DNA of 64,000 nucleotides from Costus lasius (taxonomy: Eukaryota; Streptophyta; Magnoliopsida; Zingiberales; Costaceae), in assembly GCA_027563935.2 (NCBI GenBank), contig CM050453.2, positions 83,984,665-84,048,664 on the forward strand, written 5' to 3'. Both the position numbers and the translations under genes were made by a program. Positions 45,443 through 56,805 of this stretch are shown one piece after another; the first letter of the stretch is position 1, and every line of letters begins with the position of its first letter. The notes beneath the pieces were generated by a model. The model saw only the letters and a program-made list of their open reading frames with translations, searched no databases and was not told the DNA's origin.

Positions 45443-47411
45443 TGTTGAGAAATTCCAAGGATATTTTATAATTTTTTAGAATCATTACAACACATATACA
45501 TTGCACAGCGGAAGAATATCCCTGAAACAGGCCGGTCCCAAAAACCCAGTGAAGATCGTCAAGCGAGGGAGTCGACACGATGAGATAGAAAATACCTTAA
45601 GCAAGACGAGGCCGATGTCAAGGTAGGCGCCCAAGCGTGCGCCCTGTACAGTCTCACACACACGGATGCCTCGAGCTCTCTTCTTCCTCGCCCGGTGCTA
45701 GCCTCAGGAAGAAGATCCAAGCCTTAGGGATATGCTCCGTTTCACTTGCGCCACCAAGAGGGAAGAATGCGCCAAGAGAAGGATGGAGTAAGCTAAGCCG
45801 CCAAGCACCAAAGTTCCTTGCGCCAAAGGGAGAGGAGGAAGGTCACTTGCAGCTACGGGGTGGAAGATATGCGCCAAAGCTCCTCTTGCTCTCGCTAATT
45901 GAATTGTGTCATGCCACTTGAATAATGCATGAAGGAGCTCACGCATCCTTCCAATATATAGAAGCAAGGGGCGGCCAAGAGAACAAGGGGTGGGCGCAAG
46001 TCCAAGCAAGAAGGGCGGCTAGGGTTAGGGTGAGGTGGCAATTAGGGTTTATGGCTTTGGAAAGTCTCCAAGACTTTTCCATAAACTCCTTGCAATCACC
46101 CAAGACTTACCATATAAGCCTACCATGCCTTAGATGCCTCATCCTTGCCTAAGAGGCAAGCTTTCCATCCAAGCATGAAGGGGGAGGCGCCCTTTACTTC
46201 CTAATGAAGCAAAGTCGCCCACTCCTCCCCATTATGCCCTTAGGCGCCAATGGAAGGATACTTCTCCCCATTATACCCTTTTAGCCCATTTTCTTATCAT
46301 GAAAACTTGTTATTGGGCCCCATTATATAATGAGCTAGCCCAAACATCATTGCATGGGTTGATTAAGCAATTGGATCCAATCTAATGCAACTCAAATCCA
46401 AATATGAGCAACCATGGTCAATTTCGAGTCAACCTGCCAAAAATGAAGTTTGGCTCCAATAACATTCTTCCATCTCATCAGGCCCATTGGCGCTGATGAA
46501 ATCTCCCAAATAGATCCGAGTTATCCAATAACTCGATCATAAGGCTTCTCGATCAATACAAGAACTCGAGTATCAAAGTGTGCGACCCTGTAGGTTCCTC
46601 TAACGTTGGCAGTGCTGACCAAAGGTCACCACAAGCAGTGAGTGGCACCTAGCAGTGCATCGCTGCTACCCAAGTCATCGGAATGGATATCGACATCGAC
46701 ATCCCCATTATCGCAACTAGGTACAGATGCATTACAGTCTCTTTGCCGAACTGATATCCGATTGGACAAGTGTGTCACCACTTGTTTTCATCCAATCTCA
46801 TGGCTATGACTAAATCAAGTTCTCACCGGGGTATGACCATACACTTTCAGTCATAGAACCATAGAGGAGCTCCATGGATATCAAACTTCCCTTAGGAAGG
46901 GGCAAATCCTCTATCTGTCCATTGACCTTCTCATATGGGTCGTAACATGCTCAATGACAACCGTTATGACCTCCCAACTATGGCGAATTGTTAGGTTGTA
47001 TCAAAGCATGTCTCTAACCATATAGAATGACCAATGACCTCAAGTCAAGGGATCAATGCATCTCCTATCACTTGTGAGGTTAACTCATGACACCAAGTCC
47101 TTGCCTCACAGCGGGTTGGTCCAGTATATCCACCACTAATATACCCATATGTCTGCGTTAGCACCTCATGCCTAACCAGCTCATATACCAGTCTCACAAG
47201 TACCAGAGCTGTCCCATATCCACTCAAGTACATCGACTGGGGCAACCATTTGAGCACAGATCCAATCTGTCTCCTGGGACATTATCATATAAGTACATAA
47301 TCGCAGATGTAAAACAAATATAGATAATGACAATGCTAGAATGATATAAATATCAGAGTCAAGTAGTACAAAGATGGACCAAAACTAGGTCCAAGGGCAT
47401 ATACACCAACA
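45443..47411. repeat. Solo LTR (1969 bp) inserted in the chromodomain
   Basis: It begins TGTTGAGAAATTCC and ends ATACACCAACA (inverted TGTTG/CAACA ends). It is flanked by a perfect GCGAC duplication (45438-45442 and 47412-47416). The host reading GAA-GCGAC resumes as GCGAC-TTGGCACAAAGC, so the empty site can be rebuilt exactly. There is no internal domain. The large size suggests a Maximus/SIRE-type copia LTR, but I cannot assign the family. Confidence 0.88.
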
Positions 47412-47416
47412 GCGAC

Positions 47417-47660
47417 TTGGCACAAAGCTTTAGAATAGTACTTCTTCAATGGCTTGGATGAGGTTCGATCTAAGAATTGTCGAGATTCGAGGTTATCGAC
47501 TCTTGGGTCATAGTTGAATGAGTAAGCAATGGGTGTTTCTCATTCATTGGGAGAGTTATGCCTGAGGACGAAGCCCAATGGTGAGTGGCTTCTGAGTTCT
47601 GGTTTGCGAGGTTGGAGCTCAAGAGCTACCTCGAGTCACCGAGGATGGCGACCACCTCCG
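47417..47660 (+). pseudogene. Chromodomain end and 3' region of the chromovirus relic
   Basis: TWHKALE (from 47414) continues the EAT-TWxxxxxL chromodomain ending interrupted at 45437. The remainder is noncoding sequence leading to the polypurine tract. Confidence 0.75.
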
Positions 47661-47671
47661 GTGGGGGAGAA
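47661..47671 (+). other. Polypurine tract of the chromovirus relic
   Basis: GTGGGGGAGAA lies directly before the 3' LTR start TGTTAGGCCC. Confidence 0.85.
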
Positions 47672-49185
47672 TGTTAGGCCCTTTTGGATGTTTGGGCCAT
47701 GCGCGTGTGTACGCAGCCCAAACCCAGTCGGCCCAAAATTTCGGTGGCGTTTTGAAACGGGACGGGCGGCGTGGTAACGGGTTGGGAGAACCCGTTTACT
47801 TGGCGGAGCTCCATTTGGAGCTCGCGTACGCGAACGATTAGGGCTATAGTGCCCTTATGAACGTAGGGACGCGTTCATTTGAACGCAGCGGCGGCAGCGA
47901 TTGCCTCGTCCTCCCTCTTCCTGATTTCACTCCCTCCGTCGTTGAGAGGCTCCAGCGATCGGATTCTCTGGCAGTGGCGACGGACTCATGCGGTCCCGGT
48001 GGGTTGGGTGCGGTGGTACTGGATGCGTAGAGCAAAGGGGTAGCGTCCCCTTTTCCCTCATCCTCCTCCTTCTTCGGTGTCGCTAGTGGTGGAGCCGGTG
48101 GACGGACGTCCGCCGAGGTATGGTTCCTTACTCCTCCCGCTCTGGCTTCGTCCGGTGGGTTGGTTTTCGGGTAGACGAGCGTCGCCGACCTTCTTTCCTT
48201 CCTTTGCCGCGTCCTCCCCCTTGTCCCTATTTTCGGCGAGAATGTGGGTGGTCGGTGGCTAGGAGCTTCGGCTCCCCTCCCTGGTGATGTCCGGCGAAGG
48301 GTTCGCTGGCGTCTCCTAGGGTTTCGGCGTCGTCTGGTGAAGAAAGGGGCATGGCTCCCTTCTTTGTTGACGTCCGGCGATCGGCTGCTAGTTCGCTAGC
48401 GTCTTCTTGGTTTTCGGCGAGCCTCGGGAAGTTTTCGATGAGCCTCTGGTTGTCGGCCTACTGCCTCAGTTTGCATGCATGCACTTTGGTTTGCATACAT
48501 GTGCCTCGATTTCTGTGCACGCACCTCTAGCGGGTTCCAGACGCAGTTCCCGTTCCCAGCCGATCAGCTCTCCTCGTCCAGCATCTTCCTCTCTCCGGCT
48601 CCCTGAGCTTCGCAATCCCGGCTGAGTCATCTTTCTCGGTCGGTGACTCCTCGCCCCTCTCCGCGCTCTGGTCAAGTGCGCCGGCCATGTGTGGTGTTGC
48701 CCGGCGTTTGCTGGTTTGTTTGTGCCGGATGTCTATGAGACGTCCCTTGTGGGCGAGTGTTGTATTTGACCGCTTGCGTGCGGTCCGGTCAGAGTTAGGG
48801 CATGTGCCCGGCGTCCTACGTGACGCTGTCTCTTGTGCGTGTGTGCGCCACCGCCTGCGTGTGGTTCTTGTCTCTTCTTGGAGTACCAAACTCGTATGTG
48901 CGCTGTGCTGGTGTCAAGTCTCGGGTGATGTATTTTGGGGGACTTTGGAGCTAGTTTGTGCAGCATTCCTTGGCAGACGTGTGGTGGTCTCCAACTCATT
49001 GAGACGTGTAGATAGGTGGTCGTCAGAGATAGGCTGAGGAGCGTGTCGAGGACATTCTCCTGCTGGTTGCTCACGCGTCGTTGGTTCGACCGCTTAGCCC
49101 CTGTGTGGGCGTGCTTGGGTGCGAGTCAAGCATTGACTCGCTTGTATTTTGTTAAAATTTTATTAGCATAATTCTGGGCGTAACA
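47672..49185 (+). repeat. 3' LTR of the chromovirus relic (1514 bp)
   Basis: The ends are TGTTAGGCCC and GGGCGTAACA, with inverted TGTTA/TAACA. It is GC-rich inside, so the open frames of 60-120 residues on both strands are not considered genes. The 5' LTR is missing from the window. Confidence 0.85.
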
Positions 49186-49242
49186 TTAGATACTTAGATC
49201 TATTTCTAGTTTTAGACTTAGTTATAGAGAATCTATTCTAAA

Positions 49243-49272
49243 GCACAAATTATCCCCTCTTGAGTGCCTAAT
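49243..49272. repeat. Direct repeat, partner of 50022-50052
   Basis: ACAAATTATCCCCTCTTG followed by GTGCC occurs at both places, about 780 bp apart, with weaker similarity around it. The pair brackets the MITE. Confidence 0.65.
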
Positions 49273-49336
49273 ATGGCTGTAAATGTACACCTTTATCAAA
49301 GTAATAAAAGTATTGTTCCTACATAGATCAAGTTAT

Positions 49337-49770
49337 TAAGGGCCTGTTTGGCCCCGCTTTGAGTTGATTTTAATCATCTTTTAAGCAGAAAGCAGAAGCA
49401 GTTAAAAAACTATTTGGTAATGAAAAGTAAAAGTAAAAAAAAAAAATAGTAAAAAAGTAGAAGTTGAGAAAGCTATAATTTGTTGCTTTTACAGTTTCCG
49501 CTTCTTTAAAAAAGTAATTTACATAATTTTATTTAAAATTTTAGATATTAATATTTTAAATAATTTAAAATTTTAATACCAAAGAAAAATAAAATATATT
49601 ATTATTTTAAATAATTTTAAATAATTTATTTATTATGATTTTAAATTTTGACCACAGTTAAAAAATTATTAACTAAATATCTTATAAATTTTAACAGTGC
49701 AGCACAGTACAGTATAACACAGTTTAACACAATTATAAAGTTATTAACAGCAGGGCCAAACAGATCCTAA
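49337..49770. mobile_element. PIF/Harbinger (Tourist-like) MITE, 428 bp with TAA duplications
   Basis: TAA at 49337-49339 and 49768-49770 flanks inverted ends GGGCCTGTTTGGCCC (49340) and, as complement of the right end (49767), GGATCTGTTTGGCCC. The interior is AT-rich and noncoding. The terminal sequence and 3-bp TWA target are typical of this superfamily, which moves with transposase made elsewhere. Confidence 0.8.
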
Positions 49771-50924
49771 GTATTAACTAAGTGTTACTTTTATAATCTA
49801 GGCAAGTCAAATCAAGAGTCTGTGATCTGAAACATTCTTAGAAATCCCTATAAAAGAGAGAGAGAGTCAAATGAGAACAAAGGTCAAAACAACATTAGAT
49901 TCTTGAAATTCAAGACTTCGAGGCACAAGACTTTGGGGTTTGCCTCATTGGATAACTATGATGATACTAGATGCTTTTAATTGATTTAACATTTAACTTT
50001 GTTAAAAGAAATTTATCTTGAGGTACAAATTATCCCCTCTTGTGTGCCCAATCTCATATCTAAGTTGATCTCTTATTCTTATGGGTTATCAACTAACCTA
50101 GACCTTTTTAGTTCTATGATAAATTGTTTTAATCCCTCAAGTAAGTAAAAACTATTCTCATGTTTCAACCTATAGGTTTTATTAAAGGGGTTTCAATGAT
50201 GTAATTCACCACTGGGTCCCCCTCACATCATCTAATACATATAATAAATTGGGCAAATAAATTACAAATAGTTACATTGCAACTTAAAACAAATTAACAA
50301 AAATTAAATTCTAAAATCATAAGAAGATCTAGTATCTAAGTTGTAGAAAATCACAATAGGTTATGCCCTTGGTCTTAAACGTAAGACTATATAGTACATT
50401 ATCATTCAAGCAAAAACATCTAAAACACAAGTAGACATTAAAACAACAACATTAAAGTTAAGGAAAAAAGTTCCCCGGCTAAGGTTCACCACTACCTTTG
50501 CCTCAAGTGTTGTTGTTTCCTTCAAGCCAAATCTAGTTGATGTTGTCTTCTCTAACCACGCTAGGGTATCTTGAATTAATTTTTTGATTCCTTCCTTGGT
50601 ATAGGATGGTTTCTTTTACAAATAGACTTATCTGTTGATGTGATCGCAAAAGCACGATTAATCAAAATAATAAATAAATATTATTCCTGCAAGAATCTAG
50701 ATGTTAAGTACTAACAAATTATAATCTTACCAACTAGATGAACTGAAGTGAATGCATTAAATCAATCTCAAGAAAAACAAATTTTAAACAATTGTAGGAA
50801 TTAAATGAGATTATAATTCAACAAAGAGTTCAAACTAGGGTTATATCTAATTTTAAAAAAATTTAAGCAATTATAGTTATTCTCATAAACATGCTTCAAG
50901 AAATTCAAGGTCATATCTAATTCG
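49771..50924. other. AT-rich sequence without a recognised gene
   Basis: Apart from the direct repeat at 50022-50052, I see no coding or repeat signal that I can name. Confidence 0.4.
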
Positions 50925-52660
50925 CCATAATAACAAGGTTGCACATGATGAACTTTGGTTCACCATGATACAATTTGCACTTCGTTATAGACTATTTGAG
51001 TCATATAACAAATGAATGAGCTACAAATACATTAATTGAAATACTTAAAGATCAATAATTTGTATAAATCATAAAGAATTTACAACAACAAAACGTTAAA
51101 GAAAACCATTTGACTGTCATGTATAAGCCTCTCATTAACTCTTTTATATTTAATATTTAAATACAAAATGGGTGGTTTTTTATTTTAAACACTATAACAT
51201 GTAAAACTTTAATCATCCAAACAATGTAAAAAATGAAATTAACAACAGTTAAACATCATTAAAAAGGTGAAATTAATGACATTTAACTTTATATTCAATA
51301 ATTTCTCTCTTGTTTGTGGAAGTTCATGCATAATCTAACTAAAAGATGTCATCATGTATGTCAGTCAAATATCTATCATCTATGTTAAATAAAATTTCAT
51401 ACCTAACCTAATTACTTTTTTTATTTTCTTATTACAAAGCATGCATGAATACAATACTTAAGGACAATATGATAATTAATAGCAACCAACTTTAGTGCTC
51501 CTTACTAATTGTAAGGTGCTTTTAGAATACTCCAAATACTATGGATGCTTTGTTAATACTTAGGTCTTAGCATTAGTATGGGATATTTGAATATTTTACA
51601 ATGCTCAAAGCACCTTAATTGTACTGAACATAGATTACAATGCTCAAAGCACCTTTACTGTACTGACTCCTAAACGAGTTCTGGGTTATCTTCAAAAGTA
51701 ACTCACTTTGTAAATATACCTGCTCTTTGATCTTTGTACTTGTCCTGGACACAAATAACAAACTTAGACTTAAGAAAGAAAAAGCTTCATCTCCAATAAA
51801 TAACAAAGCTGAAAAGATTAAAGCTCGAAGACTCTTGCACATACCTCAACTTTATCTCCAATAACTTTCACAAAATTTGATTCTTCAAAACTTTGGCAAG
51901 ATTATTACGTTGGTGCCTTCTCTATGTGATGTTCCTTTCGGTTAGTTTGGGTTACATCATTGCTTTCTCCAACAAGGCTAATTCAAGCCCTATTTTGAAG
52001 CATAGTCGTGCTACTGAATGCAAGCAATGTTGTAGGTTCTATTATCCATGTCCTCACATTAATACTATGAATGCTTTGCTAATGCTTACATTTAAGCATC
52101 AATAAGTTATATATGAATACCTTGGGATGCTAAAAGCACCTTAATAGTATCAAAAATAGATTACAATACATGAACAAAGTATTTGTAGAATATATATGAT
52201 GTTTTTCTACACTAGCAGGTATTCTAAAAATAAATTATTAGTGTTAAATTTTTCTTAGTAATATTGACAATAACATAAAATGCAATTGATAAGAGGTTTT
52301 AAACACTAGCAAAGTACTTTAGAGTTTCAAATATATGAATAAGGTTTCATATAGAAAATACCTATGTCTAAAAAAATATTACTAGTAAGCCAAATATGAG
52401 AACAAGAACTTTGAATTTGTAATCTTCAATTTATGAGAAAACATTAAGAAGTGATTATGGACATTTTAATCATGTAACACTTGCAAGGTTTTCTGACATA
52501 TTATTAGTGTCAAGTTTTACTTAATTGTTCAAGGTTAAAAATAAAAGTAATTATATGAAATGTAAAAAATTACATCTTGTCTTTTTATGGATATTTTGAT
52601 CATATACCATATATTTATCGTTAGGCTAATTATGAAAAATATAATCATAGATAAAAAAAA
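50925..52660. repeat. Recurring AT-rich block, copy R5
   Basis: It begins ATAACAAGGTTGCACATGAT as in R3 and keeps the same order of shared stretches. About 400 bp (51655-52055) are absent from other copies and look like an insertion. It leads into the tRNA-Leu relic. Confidence 0.65.
51655..52055 (+). other. Insertion in R5 with a short signal-peptide-like frame
   Basis: Within this non-repeated segment a frame from 51893 (non-ATG start in the strict sense) reads a hydrophobic N-terminus (RWCLLYVMFLSVSLGYIIAF) then CKQCC...PCP. The last residues are contributed by the repeat block. I do not recognise the sequence and cannot show that it is expressed. Confidence 0.25.
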
Positions 52661-52668
52661 TAAAAAAA

Positions 52669-52730
52669 GTCAGGATGGCCGAGTGGTCTAAGGTGCCAGA
52701 CTCAAGTTCTGGTCCTTGTGAGAGGGCGTG
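52669..52730 (+). pseudogene. Truncated tRNA-Leu(CAA)
   Basis: GTCAGGATGGCCGAGTGGTC and on through the CAA anticodon (52703-52705) and variable loop is very close to a canonical nuclear tRNA-Leu. The T arm and acceptor 3' strand are missing after GGGCGTG. The A and B-box promoter cannot be complete (the B box lies in the T arm), so it should not be transcribed as a tRNA. Confidence 0.85.
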
Positions 52731-52736
52731 ACAACA

Positions 52737-52969
52737 TTCTTTGATCTTAAAAATTCAACAATGAATATAAACATCTTAACAAAACTAAAATAGTCTAGGT
52801 AGTGTTGAACCTAAGTTTTGGCTAAAAAAATAATGTTATTATAATATATAATTAAAATAGTAAATGTCACTTTTTTTTACTTTGAATGTTAACTAATGTA
52901 TTTACTAATATTCTTTGATCTTAAAAATTCAACAATAATATAAACATCTTAAGAAAACTAAAATAGTTT
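52737..52969. repeat. Direct repeat of ~57 bp
   Basis: TTCTTTGATCTTAAAAATTC and the following AACAAT...TAAACATCTTAA occur at 52737-52793 and 52912-52969. Confidence 0.8.
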
Positions 52970-52983
52970 GTTGTTTAGATAAT

Positions 52984-53145
52984 GGGGGGGGGGGGGGGGA
53001 ACAACATGTAATTAGTTTGTTGTTTAGATAATGAACTATCAATTTTTTTTACTAGGATGAAGGGGTGGGGGGTGGGGGGAGGGTTGTTGAGAAAACAGCA
53101 TGTAATTAGTTTGATGAACTGTCAATTTTTTTTACTAGGATGACG
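52984..53145 (+). repeat. G-rich tracts within a tandem duplication
   Basis: A run of 16 G's (52984-52999) and the tract GGGGTGGGGGGTGGGGGGAG (from 53062, ending GGG at 53083) lie between two copies of AACATGTAATTAGTTTG... ...TTTTTTTTACTAGGATGA. The second tract fits a G-quadruplex consensus. Confidence 0.8.
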
Positions 53146-53854
53146 TCTATTACATAACATAGACCCTTATATAAGGGTAAAATGCTACATTTGATTAGTG
53201 TGATGATACTTTTATTCCCTTTTCTCTATTTCATTCCTCTAGTGGTAGATAATCGCTCTCCCCAATGGCTGCTTCCAAATCTCTATTTTGTAGGTGCTAG
53301 AACACAAATGTTTATATATATATATATATACCCATGTGATGCAGGAGGACTCTCCACGGCAGCTCTAGAATCAGAGAAACATGGTCATTATGTGGACTTC
53401 CCTCTAGACAAGGTTCCACCTCCTTAAAAAGTTCAAAGGGGCCCGACACAACCACGATAAGGCAATATCAATGTTCAAGTCAACCACCAGATCGGTATAT
53501 GAGCATGATCAGTCCATTATCAGCCCACACGGAGGTATTGTGACCCATGTGCTTGGTACCCCGACCACTTGAAGACCCGATCAACGATCGCTACCGCAAC
53601 AAGTTAACCAACACAGCCCAAGAACAAGCTATCATAGTGATGAACCAGCCCACCATCACCAAATTCTGTTGTTTCATCGTTGCGTGCTCCGAGATGGTTT
53701 GACAGCCTAGTTGCAGCCTAGAAGTCCTAGCCCATGCACCTAGTTTCAGATTCCCTCATCTACTTTAGTTGGTAGTAGTTAGCATGAGTTAATTAATGCT
53801 CGCATCAGTATGTTTGCATCAGTAGCATCTTGAGCTTTATTTAGTTAGGGTAGA
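53146..53854. other. Unassigned sequence, possibly containing the LTR start of the next element
   Basis: A (TA)n run lies near 53315-53330. The 5' boundary of the LTR that ends at 54547 must lie in or near this stretch, but without a second LTR copy I cannot place it. Confidence 0.4.
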
Positions 53855-54547
53855 TAGTCATGCTTGTGATGTGTTATTCCCTAGTCATGCTTGTGGTGTG
53901 ATATTCCCTAGTTATGCTTGTGGTGTGATATTTCCTCCCTTACTCTATAAAAGGGAGCTGGAGTTTAGTTTGTTCCATAGCTTTCTTGTGTGATAGGAGC
54001 TCACTTCGGAGAGGTTAGAGTGTGGAGCAAGGTGTGTGATCCTTGGCTCGGTCTCGGTTCCTCGCCTACTAGTTGTAATCATCTTTCATTTCAAAGAAGT
54101 AAATCGCACCGCCGGTGCGTCAGGTTCGCCTGTTTTAGGATTTTCATTATGTTGTTCTTGCTTGATTTCCTTACCCACGGGCATCCGTACGCCAGAGACG
54201 TGGACGTTCCTTGGCTTTTGTGTGATCTCAGGTTCATAGGCACGCAAGCTGAGTCACCGCTAAGTCCGCTGCCCTTGTTGTCTTGCTGTGCTTAAATCAC
54301 TCGCTAAGAGAGGTTAGTGAGTTTCATTTGCATAGTTGGGTGTCATTGGTTTCTTCGTCATCCGTGTTGCCCCGAAAACGTATTCATCACCATCTTTCGC
54401 ATTATTTCTCGCTGATTTTCTCATTGCTCATTTTTCGACACACTTTTACTTTCATCGTCTCAAGACCCTCTCATGTTTTCTGATCATTGTCTCATAAACC
54501 CCTAGAGTACGGTGATGAGGACCAACTCACCTATAGTAGCTACATCA
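53855..54547 (+). repeat. 5' LTR of the Ty3/gypsy element (start not determined)
   Basis: It ends GCTACATCA five bases before the primer site. A 27-bp unit (TAGTCATGCTTGTGGTGTGA TATTCCC) is repeated three times at 53855-53935, just upstream of a TATA box. The true start is further left. Confidence 0.65.
53945..53952 (+). promoter_or_regulatory. LTR TATA box
   Basis: CTATAAAAG lies directly after the three 27-bp repeats, as expected for a U3 enhancer plus core promoter. Confidence 0.65.
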
Positions 54548-54551
54548 AATT

Positions 54552-54563
54552 TGGTATCAGAGG
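54552..54563 (+). other. Primer binding site (tRNA-iMet)
   Basis: TGGTATCAGAGG matches the standard plant initiator-Met primer site. Confidence 0.92.
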
Positions 54564-54668
54564 AGTTGCGCGTTCAATTCTTATTGTTCGCACGATCCAA
54601 GTCCATTGCATTTTCATATTTTGCGCACGCTTTCAACATTTGCATTTTGAGTCATACCTTGTTTGTGC

Positions 54669-55931
54669 ATGGTGACTACGAGGTCACAAACCATGTCCCA
54701 GTTTCCTGATTCCCAAGAGTCCGTCCTACCCACAGAAGGGTCTAAGGACTAGGTCGGTTCGAATGATGCCCTGTCATTGCGATTAGCCAAAATGGAGGAC
54801 TTTTGTTACCAACTTAGCCGACTGCTCACGCAATCTATGGATCAACTCACGACTTCTCTCAAGGGTGTGAGTGATCGCCTCGAGTCTTTAGAGAGTAGAA
54901 CCCCAGTTCTGACCGACCCCTCCCCGCCAACCTACTGGGCTTCGACTAGGGAGCTACCCCCTGTAACCCAACCCGTTAGGCGTAGGCCCTTTGACGAAGA
55001 ACTGATTTCCGAAGATGAACCATTTGACAAGGATGATGTGTGGGCCGTACAAAGGCTCGAAGCCCAACACCATTATGGTCGAAACTGGATGGACAATGAT
55101 TTTCGTCGCATCGTGTGTACCTCACCCGCACCCTTTGATGGTAGTCTTGACCCCACACGGTTCCTTGATTGGGCCGCGTCGATCGACAACTATTTTGAGT
55201 GGTGCGCCATGCCCCAACACCTGCGCATCAACTTTGCACACCTCCTACTAGAGGGTCCAGCCCGTTTGCATTGGGCAAATGTGGAACAGCAACTAGAGCA
55301 GCAAGCCCTCCCACCCATTACACGGTGGGATGAAATGAAGTACCACCTCCATGAGCGGTATGTTCCTCCCTCCTATAGGCAGCGCCTCTTGGATCAGTAC
55401 AGTAGAATACACCAGGGATCCGGTACCGTCATTGAATATAGGCTAGCCTTTGACACATTAGCACTTAGATGCAACTTGCGAGAGGACCTCGAGTTTACCC
55501 TGTCTAGATTCAAGAACGGACTCCAATCGGAGATCCGAAGAGCCTTACCTACCTATAACTCAGAGAGTTTGGACCAGAAATTCCAGCGAGCTCTAGACAT
55601 CGAGCAAGACTTGTGCGTTGCTGCTAGGTGCAACGAGTTTGTACCTTCTAGACGACCCCCAGCTATTGGTCCCCCATGTGTTCATTCTAGAGCCGAGCGC
55701 ACAGAGCCCCGATATACCCCAGCTGCCCACGAGGCATGCTCGGAGCCCCATCATGCTCCTACTATTCATGACCCCCTAGGCATCCCACACCCGATGCCCC
55801 TCCTCCTCGCCTTTCATGGGAGGAAAAGGCAAGGCCCCAGCTCATGGGTCTGCGAACCGCGTGAGTTGTTTCAACTGTCTCCAACCCGACCATTATTCAA
55901 AGGATTGTCCCAAGCATCCCACCCACATTGA
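54669..55931 (+). pseudogene. Gag of the Ty3/gypsy element
   Basis: The likely start is ATG at 54669 (MVTTRSQTMSQ...), a typical gypsy Gag start, 117 bases after the primer site begins. A TAG at 54750-54752 interrupts the frame after 27 codons; it continues open from 54753. The Retrotrans_gag core is clear: FDGSLDPTRFLDWAASIDNYF (read in parts), LEGPARLHWANV, QRLLDQYSRIHQGSGTVIEY, and ALDIEQDLC near the end. The frame shifts near 55800-55860 before the zinc knuckle. Confidence 0.88.
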
Positions 55932-56805
55932 CAAGAGTCAGCCCCGGTTGGCTACTATGACCCGTGAGTGCACTGAGCATGACATTGAGCCTGAGTGCTA
56001 TACTAGTGAAGATAAGTCGGGTCAGCCCACACTTGCGGTTATCCGGTGCACTCTAGTGCAAATCCTTCCCTCCGAGGATTGGAGGCAAACTAGTATTTTC
56101 ATGACTTACATCAAATGCAAGGGGCATTCATGTAAGATCGTTATTGATGGAAGTAGTAGCCTGAACGTGGTGTCACACACAGCAATCACCCTGTTCAACC
56201 TTGCAATTGAACCCCACCCGAAGCCGTGTTCCATTGCTTGGGTCGACACATTGAGCCTACCGGTCACCCACCGTTGTCTGGTTCCCATTAGTTTTAGGGA
56301 CTATAGGGAGAAAGTTTGATGCGATGTGGCAACTATGGATGTTGACCACATGTTGTTGGGTCGCCCTTGGCTATACGACCGTGACATGGTCCACTATGGC
56401 CGGTCGAATACTTATGTTTTTGACCATAATGACCAGAAAATCCGGCTTAACCCAGCCCTGCCCAAAGAGTTGTGTGTGTCAACGTCTATGGGCTTGATTG
56501 TGCCCCCGAAACCCACTGCAACTGTGTTCTTAATGTGCACCCCAGCGCTGATCCATGAAGCTAGTGAGACCAAGGTGGTCTATGCCCTGATGTTGCGTGA
56601 GGCGGTGGACCCGTCGCCCTATGCGGAGATGGATCCTCCAGCCGACATCACCCCCCTCTTGTCTGAGTTTAGCAACATCTCACCAAAGGATTTGCCTCAT
56701 GGGCTCCCCCCGGAAAGGGAGATCCAACACGCAATAGACTTGGTGCCGGGAGCCCCTCTCCCAAACTTGCCCCATCATAGACTCAACCCCACTGAACACG
56801 CCTAG
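55816..56805 (+). pseudogene. Zinc knuckle, protease and linker of the Ty3/gypsy element
   Basis: CFNCLQPDHYSKDC (about 55866-55907) is a CX2CX4HX4C knuckle. A retropepsin follows with the active site in the form VIDGSSSLNVVS (about 56140-56175), where most relatives have DGGS or DSGS. A TGA at 56317 replaces Trp in the frame leading to [17 protein letters not shown] sequence (about 56335-56380). The linker includes [20 protein letters not shown], a typical bridge to RT. A TAG at 56803 ends it. Confidence 0.85.

Noticed and set aside
47529..49074. Several 60-120 codon frames in the 3' LTR at 47672-49185
   Set aside because: They lie on both strands of an LTR defined by its ends and polypurine tract, with no recognisable protein.
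52669..52730. Functional tRNA-Leu gene
   Set aside because: The T arm and 3' acceptor strand are missing, so the internal promoter and fold are incomplete.
53182..53427. 81-codon frame with a hydrophobic start
   Set aside because: It runs through a (TA)n microsatellite, and no homologue is recognised.
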